Assembly (NCBI GenBank): GCA_025331125.1
Contig: JAOALB010000008.1
Coordinates: 124,001-188,000, forward strand
Origin: Mycogone perniciosa
Taxonomy: Eukaryota > Ascomycota > Sordariomycetes > Hypocreales > Hypocreaceae
Reading direction: 5' to 3'
Length of the DNA: 64,000 bases
Below the pieces are notes generated by a model that was not told where the DNA came from, made no database searches, and worked only from the letters and a program-made list of their open reading frames with translations. This document shows positions 56,501 through 64,000 of this stretch, piece by piece (the stretch's first letter is position 1; every line of letters starts with the position of its first letter). The position numbers and the translations under genes are program-made.

Positions 56501-57594
56501 TTTGCTGTGAGCCCGAGGGCCAAACACCGTCATCTCCGCAGCCTGCCATTCCACTGTCGGGCTGTAAGGCCTGCGTGATGCAGAAACCTTACGGGGCATA
56601 CTACAATGCGGCAGCTCACCTACGCCGAGCTCACTTCAACCCTCATCGTGGAGGGAAGGCAAGCGGAGATTGGCCGCCCATGTCTCTATTGAAAGACTGG
56701 ATGCGTGAGGTGCGTCAGTCCGCCGCTGATGTTGGTGGCGATGGTGATAATGACATGTCGAGTGGCGAGGAAGAGGAGGACCTGAGGCTGCCGAGGGCAA
56801 CCGCTGACTTTCATGGGCCACCCACCATGACGATATCTCCCAATGCGGCAGACGAGCCGGGGCCATGGGAAGTTGCCCAAAGGAGTCCGGCCAACGGCCT
56901 GGCGCCGCCACTGCCGCCACCTCAGCTGTCATTGCCGCCACCATCCCAAACACAACTACCACCACCATCAAGGCCTGTCTCAACCTCAACAACGACGAGC
57001 GAGAGCCGAAGCCGATGCCCGCACCCCGATTGCGGGCGTGTCTTCAAAGATCTGGCCGCGCATATGCTCACACATCAGGAGGAGCGGCCAGAGAAATGTC
57101 CCATCGAGTCGTGCGAGTACCACACCAAGGGCTTCGCTCGGAAGTATGACAAAAACCGCCACGCCCTTACGCATTACCGCGGTACCATGGTGTGTCCCTT
57201 TTGTCCTGGTGCTGGCTCCCCATACGCCAAGGCCTTCAACCGCGCCGACGTGTTTAAGCGACACCTCACCGCAGCACACCAGGTCGAGCAGGCACCGCTC
57301 CATGGACGCCCCAGCAGCGGAGGCGGCAGACTAATCACGCTGTCTACGGGCAATGCTCCTGGGGCCCGAGCGATGTGCTCCATTTGCAGTGGCCGCTTCG
57401 CCGCGCCGCAGGACTTTTACGAGCATCTGGACGACTGTGTATTAAGCGTCCTTGTCCCTGCGGCAGCGAGGGCGGCCATGGAGATGAATAACGATGCTAA
57501 CGACGATGATAAGAAACTAGGAGGAGGACCCCTTGACGGAGCACAGAGTATGGTATATATACGCAAAGCGAAAAAGTCCGCACGAGTGGAATGA
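53542..57594 (+). CDS. Large regulator with Zn2Cys6-like cluster and C2H2 fingers
   Basis: A predicted 1187-residue nuclear protein. Exons: 53542-53782, 53946-54044, 54243-54880, 54951-55074 and 55133-57594. Residues 10-110 have coiled-coil-like heptads (IRQLLDQQADIQARLAALRG). A six-cysteine cluster lies at C317-x2-C320-x6-C327-x5-C333-x2-C336-x16-C353; spacing matches Zn2Cys6 except for a long last loop, and intron 3 cuts it before C327. Residues 370-700 are a helical middle region without a named match. C2H2-type fingers follow: one near 792-816 (C-x2-C-x15-H-x4-H), a group at about 995-1083 (CPHPDCGRVFKDLAAHMLTH and following CxxxxC, HxxxH pairs), and a C-x2-C...H...C element near 1117-1137. 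Joining the small first exons to the rest rests on frame continuity at every junction, not on transcripts. Target genes unknown. Confidence 0.85.
53825..53848. repeat. (CCAAT)n repeat in intron 1 of the zinc-finger gene
   Basis: Five AATCC/CCAAT pentanucleotides inside the 53783-53945 intron. Confidence 0.9.
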
Positions 57595-58181
57595 ACACAT
57601 GTTTTTGTCTTTTTTTTCATCTTTTTTTTTCTGGGGCACTTTTTGAGCGACATTGTCCTTTGTTTTATTATCGACATATGATGGAATATCAATGATAATC
57701 TTTTTTTTTCTGTCTTTACATTGGTGTATTCATTCACATCTATGTATGTTATGTATACATGATCTCATGATAAAGAGAGAGGTAGTTTTTGACACATCTT
57801 TTTGATATCTATTTGAAGCGTTAAGTGGGATAAGGAGATTGATTTCCGATTTGGTTTACTTTTTTTCAAAGATATCGATTGACATTTACAACAGCGTTGA
57901 ACGGTCTGACTTGTTCGGGTATTTTACTCCTTTCATTTTTTACCAATTGCTTCTCGATACCAGACTTCAACGATTTAGTCTGCAAGCCATGAAACAATAT
58001 CTTGATGCTGGCGCACATCAACGGCATCATAAAAACTTCTCCCATCCGTAGGTCATGCGTGTCTCCGTTTCACATTCCTCATCCATTACACGGACATATA
58101 CTGTTCCCCGATTCGCTCAACCAACAAACAAAAGAAAAAAATTGAAAAGATGAACCAAAACGGTAACCTTCAAGGTCATGT
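57595..58181. other. Intergenic between convergent genes
   Basis: AT-rich 3' flanks with several T8-T9 runs; no gene. Confidence 0.6.
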
Positions 58182-60322
58182 TTACTCCGATGTGCCCTCA
58201 GAGGAAGTCTTCTCGTTGAAGACACCGGTAGAACGGCCACCAGGGCTGGAACGCTTGAAGAATTCGTGGATTTCGGGAGAGAACTCGCCATCCTCGGGCA
58301 TGCCATGGCCGTCGTGGCCCTCAGTTTCCTTGGGTCCACGAGTGGCCTGGACAGCCTCCCACTCGGCGCGCATGTCAGCAATCTTGGCCTTCCAGTCCAG
58401 CTGGGGGTTATAGGTCTTGCCAACGCCACGCATCCGCTCCCACATGGATAGATGGACAGGGTTGACAGCCACACCATGGTACTCCTCAGCCTTACCCTCG
58501 CGGATGTAGCCCCAGCGGCGCTCCTGCTCCTTAAGGTCGAGACCGGTGGTATCAGGCAGGAAGAGCCAGGTGAGGAGCATACCAGCCAGACCGAACCAGG
58601 GGACGACATAAAATTTGGTCTGGGTATCGATGTAGTTGTAGAGGACGGAGGCGAGCAGAGCACCAGCCTTGCCGATACAGGCAGAGAAACCGTGGGCGGT
58701 GGCGCGGACAGGCGTGGGGAAGACCTCACCAGCGATAAGGAAGGTGACGGAGTTAGGGCCGAACTGGTTGAAGAAGGAGGAGATGAAGTACATAGCCTGG
58801 AAAGCGTGGATGCCCTGGGGGCTAGTGTAGTAGTCGTACTTGAAGGCAGGGATGATGAACATGAGGAAGCACATGAAGAAGCCGACCTGCTGCATCATCT
58901 TACGGCCATAGAGCTTGTTGTCGATAAGGAGGGAGGCGAGGTAGTAACCGGCGAGTGAGACGACGATGTTGACCAGGTTCCAGTTCCAGGTAGTCAGAAG
59001 GGAATTGGGGTTGTCGGAGATGACCTTGATGAACTGGCCCTGGAAAAGCTTGTTACCGTAGAAGAAGACGTCATTACAGAACCAGGTACCAGCAGTGGCG
59101 AGAAGACGACCACCAAAGTGAGTGAAGCAGTACTTCAGGGCGGTGACGTCGTAGCCGGTGACGTTGGAGCGGCTCTTGGCTTGGGCGAGCTGCTTGGAGG
59201 CGTTTGGCATCTTCCAGGTTCTGTAGTAGACGAGCCACAGAGTGCCAATGGCAGGGAAAGCAAAGGACAGACGGAAGGTGTACTGAGCTGCGGTAGCGCT
59301 GTAAGGGGGCGCGCCGCTGCCCCTGTTGAAGATGACGAGGAGGACGATGAGAAGGACTTGGTTGACGAACTGGCCCCAGCCCTGCATCAGGAAGGCCATG
59401 GTGACACGGCGACCACGGTGCAGACGATCCTCACGGGTAGAGAGCTTTCCAGCAGTAACGGCGCTTTCGAGAGAGGAGGTAGCAGTGATGGGGTATTCAC
59501 CACCGACACCAAGACCTGAGATTTCATGGTTAGCCAGGGAATCTCATTCATATGACTGCGAAGAGGGGCGAAACTCACTGTAGAAGAAAAGAGCCCAGGA
59601 ATAGCAGATGACCCAGCCCTGGAGACTGAGACCCCAGCTGGCAGTCAACATGAGCAGACCGATGAACATGATGAGAGCGTCCTGAATGAAACCCCAGCGT
59701 CGGCCAACCCAATCACCAATGACCTGTGCAGTTTGTTAGCTCTCTCTCTCGTTTGTTTTCTCGTTTCTTTCTTCAATTCTGCATTTTTATCGCCACTTAC
59801 ACCAACGGCGGCTTGGCCAACCATGATACCGATAACCTCGAGATAGGTCACACTGGCAACCCAGTTTTCGCTGCAAACCTCGTACGTCTTCCAGCACTGC
59901 GGCCAGGCCTGGCTAAACAGGGGCTGAAGGTTACCAATGGAGAAGAGCACATATCCCTCCAGACCGAGACCGGCACCGGGAATGACAGCATGACGGAAAT
60001 ACCACGACACAGGCGACAGAGGATCCTTCTTGACCATGGACCAGATGGTGCTCAACTCCTCGCTGGCGGCCTGGCGGTCGACAGCAGTGACGAACTTGAC
60101 ACGCTGGGCCAGGGGCAAATCAGCCCAGTAGATACCTTCGGGGGTGTAGCAGTCGTCCGGACGGGTAACATGGCTGAAGATGCGACGCTCATCGGCATCG
60201 GCGCTGTCGAGCGGATAGTCATCGCGGTCGTCGCCGTCGCCGTGTGGACCATGCGGAATAGGAATCTCGCCGGGGACCAAACCACCGAGATGGTGGTGCT
60301 CGGCCGGTTTTCCACTGGCCAT
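58182..60322 (-). CDS. MFS phosphate transporter, second Pho84-family paralogue
   Basis: A predicted 666-residue plasma-membrane carrier for phosphate with protons. Exons 60322-59801, 59723-59579 and 59515-58182. It has a 75-residue hydrophilic N-terminus rich in His, Gly and Asp, then twelve predicted spans. Landmarks: IGDWVGRRWGFIQDALIMFI (MFS loop 2-3), LGVGGEYPITATSSLES (Pho84 signature), FGPNSVTFLIAGEVFPTPVR followed by ATAHGFSACIGKAGALLAS, and LFLPDTTGLDLKEQER at the C-terminal end of the last span. The cytosolic tail of about 90 residues is charged. It differs strongly from the carrier at 5.5-7.8 kb in its N-terminus and lacks that protein's sequon-rich loop, so the two are not recent duplicates. 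A CACGTT Pho4-type half-strength core (minus strand) lies near 60620. Confidence 0.93.
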
Positions 60323-63306
60323 TAGGTCGGAATTGTGCAGTGATGACTATTATCCGTGTGTAATTGTGCGTGTCGCCGGTCCTGGAATGGTCGATATAAT
60401 TGGTAGAGTGTTGCCGGGGGGAGGGGCGTTGATGTGAGACTTTGTGTGGAGGTGTGTTTGTACAAAACCGGTCTCTGCCTCCACCACACAGACAAAGAGA
60501 AGAAAGAGGAGGAGGAGAAAGGGTCGAAAGAGGTTTTCAAGGGAAGGACGCAACGGTGGTTTTTGTTGCTCCAGAAACTTTGTTGTCCGTCCTAGACATA
60601 CAAAGGCAGTATGGCCGAGAAACGTGGCGAACAGACGACTGCTTTAAATCAATTCCGTCAACGACAATGTGCTCAATCTTAAGCCGCATTTGATGACCGA
60701 AAGGCAATTCACAAGGGGCCAGTCAGAGGCTCTGGATCAACAGCGTGTTCGATTCTACGGCCACCAGTGGCTCACACCTGGGCCCAGTTCGGCCTCTCCA
60801 GACTCTCTACGAGTAGGTATGCTTTCACGCCGCGTGCGTTCAAGGGTTAGAGATTTGGCTGAGGCGTGGTGGTATCTCCACACTGAGTCCACAGAGCAGA
60901 GTCCCCTGTCTAGCGACGGACGGACGCCACTGATCGAACGGGTGCGAGCGGCCCTTGGGGAGGCTTGAGGCTAGGAGTGTGTTTTGGGCCATGGCTGACT
61001 GATGGATATGCCGAATCTGCCCACACGAACCGGAGAAATGCAGCCATGATGTGTTGATTTTTCCATATGGGATGGCTGCGTTCGATGCTTTCGGTGTACA
61101 TACAGAGTATGGCGTAGTGTGCTGAAAAAGATGGTGGCTTGTTGGTGATTGATTGATGACAGTGAGAGCATCTCGAGGGGGAGGACACTCGTACTTCTGC
61201 TCATTGTCTGTGCAAATAATGCACATTTGTGCGCTGATGCATTCGGATAGGCCGGCGCCTCAGACACCGGCGAAAAAGATTCCGTCGATCACTCCTTCCG
61301 CATGGACTACTACTACCACCATGTAACGCAGTAGATAAGGACTAATACACAACCGAATGCTCCTTCTGTCACCGAGCTTAATGAAACATCACGTATTACC
61401 TATACGAGTAGTAGTGCTCCGTACTGCTCCGTACTATGTATCCAAACCCAAATCGCCTCGCTTTTTTTAGTGGTGTTTTTTTCCTACGAGTACTGTCGTC
61501 ACAGTTGTGTACGAGTAGTCTTTGAGCCTTACACGACAGCCGCGCTTGGCATCGCACATCTGCCCACTTGACACTAAAAGGCCAATGCACGATGCAAGCT
61601 GCGCCCGAAGCAGGAAACTGGTCGCGTGAGTGTTTGCCAGAAAAAAACAAAAATCCCTTCAGCTTCGGTACGTACTTGATCGTAATGGGGAAAACGCGCC
61701 GGTTCCCACGCAGCCAAGAAAAAAATCTGCATCATTGTGCTTGCCATCGTGACTACCACCTATCATCTGTTCCCCCGTATTACGAGGGGGGTGGAAAAAA
61801 AAAGAAGGGCAAGAATGCCTTTTTTTTTCGTGGTGCTAGTACGAGTAGGTACTCGTAGCAACATAAAGATTAGGCTTGTCCCATTAGCTCAAAGCATGTC
61901 TCTCACCTGTTTGTTTTGACTGACATTTACGACGCATCCTACCGATGTTCGAGTACTGCTGATGTTTGAAACAGTTCACAGCCTTGCCCTATCATCATTA
62001 TGCATTCCCTGCAGTAGTATTACGAGTAATGTTGCTGAGATTACGGTGTACTAGTACCATTAATCATAATGTGCTCTGTGCGCTCCGGGCAAACATTAGT
62101 TACTAATTTGACTAATAGATAAGTCCGTACTGAATGAGGCATCCATCTCCATCTCCATCACCACCATCGGAGCCTCCCAAAACCACCAGTTCCCAGCATT
62201 GTCGGATGTCTATAAAAAGCCAGATTTACTGACAGATCTCTAATAAACATCCCCTCTCTTTTCCTTTACTATTAATGCTCCGCATCTTGAAACTTCAGCA
62301 TAAATGCCTTTTGGTTGTTCGCTGACTGAGTGGATGGCGCTAGTTGCACTTCGTAAAAAATGGGGGTCCTTTTGGAATCATCACCGTCTTGTGGGGTTAC
62401 CCTAGGTATATCATCATCATCATTATCATCATTGTGAATCGTACGAGCAGTACGGGGTACATAACAAATAAACACATACGCACAGTTCTACTACCTAGGT
62501 CGAGTCTAGACCTCAAGACCCTTATACTACTGGTAGTAATAAAGGGTTTAACCGCGGCTGTGTATGACTGCTACTATTATGCTAGACCCTCGATGTTTAC
62601 CCCCCCAGATTAGAAAATTTTCACCCTGCCGCCGAACCCACAACCCTCCCATTCCTCACTATGAGTACGGAGAAGCAGTGAGAAGCAATACTCCGTACTG
62701 GTATTTCAGTTAGTATTATCTGGGGCATGAAGGCAATGGCGAGGTGGCACACCCCAACCATTTGACCCACGATGTCACTTCAAGCTTTTGAGACTCATTC
62801 GGAAAGAGACTCTTGTTTTATTCATAAGCTTAATTGGATTTCTTACATACGCTGGCACCGGCAAAAATATAGAACAATTGCCGCTAATGAGGAAGATAGA
62901 AGAAGATATACATGTCCCAACAGGGCAGTCATCTCTGAATTGATAACATTGACCCAGCACTATTAGGTATAGGCATACTAGTAGACTTAGAAAACCATAT
63001 GCCCTACTCCAATGAACACGGACAACTCGTTCATCACGTAAGGAATCTAGTTCAAGAATTATAGTGTCATCAGTTGGGAATTTGGCCACAAGGCAACGGC
63101 AAAGCCATTTGCTCCCCGGGTTGATAAAACACACATATCATTTCCTTTCTGTCCAGTTCATTTCACTTCGTACTACTCGTAATATCCCATAAAACGCCTC
63201 GCTGCATTCTCATACAAAGGAAAGTTTACAAACATCTCCCAGAAAGGTACATGTTGAAAAGTAAAGTCCATGGGCGCCATGATAAAGGAGCAATCTTTCG
63301 CCCTCC
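60323..63306. other. Intergenic, 3.0 kb
   Basis: Promoter of the phosphate carrier on the left; the rest is AT-rich with no supportable gene. TACTCCGTA/TGCTCCGTAC-type words occur at 61415-61434, near 61490-61520, 61838-61860, 62440-62460, 62664-62700 and 63168-63182. Confidence 0.55.
61415..61434. repeat. Tandem pair of TGCTCCGTAC
   Basis: Two perfect 10-bp copies side by side. Confidence 0.93.
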
Positions 63307-64000
63307 TTACTTAACCAAGGCTCGCGGCGTTGCCTCTTCCTCTCCGTCTATCCTGCCGAGTGCTTGTCCACCCTCAGTCCGGCTCGTACCTCCACCAATT
63401 GGTCGCGGCGTTGCGTCCACGCTGCCGGGCCCGTCTGCATCATCGTGCTCTGACCCAGCTACCTCGGCCTTGCTCGGCGTTTTTAGCGTAGCCTCGGACT
63501 CGTCGGGTTCTCCCAGCATTGGCTTTTCCATTTCCTGTGACGGAGTTGTCGCGACTTGTGTCACAGCTTCCGACGTGCTTTCTGATACTGTGACACTGTC
63601 GTGACTATCTGCCCGCATCATCTCAATTCCTAACTTTGAGCTTGGCAATGTGCCTTTGCCAGTTACGGCTTTGCTGCCTCGTCTAATGTGCGTTTCTCTT
63701 CTGCCTTCTGGCTCATCGTCCGCGTCATCTGCTGACTCCGTTCCTTCCGTGGCCCTCTTATCTAAGCCCTCTCGTCTGCTCTTCAACTTGTCAACCCCGA
63801 GTTGCATGAGCTCCATTTGTGCTGGCGCCGATTGTTGACAGAGCAGTAATGGTACACCTTTCGGTGAGTTTTCGAGTCCAGTAGCGGCGGCATCCGCCTC
63901 GGTGATACCGAGACCGCCCCCTTCTTCCCATTCCCCGGTTGCCTTGCGGCTGATGACCACTGGTATGTCGTCTGTCGTATACGATTCCGAGTCGCCAAAG
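63307..64000 (-). CDS. C-terminal part of an unrecognised protein
   Basis: An open frame enters from the right edge and ends at TAA (63307-63309); 230 residues are visible. The segment near the edge (SYTTDDIPVVISRKATGEW) may be ordered. From there on it is rich in Glu, Ser, Thr, Ala and Lys with no domain, signal or membrane span, and looks disordered. Codon choice and lack of stops support coding. The 5' part and identity lie outside the window. Confidence 0.65.
   Translation of the reverse strand, partial: FGDSESYTTDDIPVVISRKATGEWEEGGGLGITEADAAATGLENSPKGVPLLLCQQSAPAQMELMQLGVDKLKSRREGLDKRATEGTESADDADDEPEGRRETHIRRGSKAVTGKGTLPSSKLGIEMMRADSHDSVTVSESTSEAVTQVATTPSQEMEKPMLGEPDESEATLKTPSKAEVAGSEHDDADGPGSVDATPRPIGGGTSRTEGGQALGRIDGEEEATPRALVK

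Noticed and set aside
62775..63134. 119-codon open frame on the minus strand near the right edge
   Set aside because: It begins with GTG, and the product matches no family I recognise.
1..64000. Secondary-metabolite cluster, CRISPR array or intact transposon
   Set aside because: No polyketide synthase, peptide synthetase, terpene cyclase, transposase, reverse transcriptase or spaced direct repeats could be found.

Overview
This window is nuclear DNA from a filamentous ascomycete, most likely a Pezizomycotina and perhaps a sordariomycete. Short introns of about 50-70 nt with GT...AG borders and CTNAC-like branch sites interrupt most genes. Gene spacing is 1-3 kb. The protein families are typical of fungi: Zn2Cys6 regulators, DUF3824, Clf1, Sft2, Npr3 and Pho84-type carriers. 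There is no rRNA, CRISPR array, complete transposon or recognisable secondary-metabolite cluster. I found no tRNA by eye. The exact taxon cannot be read from the sequence.

Layout, left to right. 0-5.4 kb: the 3' part of a Zn2Cys6 transcription factor, then a gene joining a zinc-finger-like module to an omega-type glutathione transferase. 5.5-7.8 kb (minus): a first Pho84-family MFS carrier. 10.3-13.6 kb: an unrecognised conserved-looking protein, then acetate kinase. 14.7-15.6 kb (minus): a two-finger C2H2 regulator resembling Nrg1. 15.6-23.1 kb: a gene-poor stretch rich in microsatellites and short palindromes. 23.1-27.4 kb: two spliceosome genes, prp31 and clf1, head to head over a 325-bp promoter. 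28.6-30.7 kb (minus): a DUF3824 protein. 32.2 kb: a small secreted Ser/Thr-rich protein whose probable GPI signal lies just beyond an in-frame stop. 33.9-36.4 kb (minus): a La-motif RNA-binding protein. 39.1-40.2 kb (minus): sft2. 43.7-45.3 kb: a bHLH regulator. 46.1-48.3 kb (minus): npr3. 49.9-51.2 kb: ethanolamine kinase. 53.5-57.6 kb: a large regulator carrying both a Zn2Cys6-like cluster and C2H2 fingers. 58.2-60.3 kb (minus): a second, different Pho84-family carrier. 63.3 kb to the edge (minus): the C-terminus of an unrecognised protein.

The genes do not form an operon or pathway. They are mostly housekeeping genes (splicing, Golgi transport, phospholipid synthesis, TORC1 control by nitrogen, phosphate uptake, acetate metabolism) mixed with transcription regulators.

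The observations most worth pursuing are the zinc-finger/GST fusion, the stop-separated GPI tail, the hybrid C6/C2H2 regulator, and a family of self-complementary short words (TACTCCGTA, GTACTTCGTAC, TACTCGTA and relatives). These words recur across the intergenic DNA and in at least one intron, and are almost absent from coding exons.

Exon borders below were placed by hand from splice signals, reading-frame continuity and family similarity. Each multi-exon model given was checked to keep frame from start to stop.
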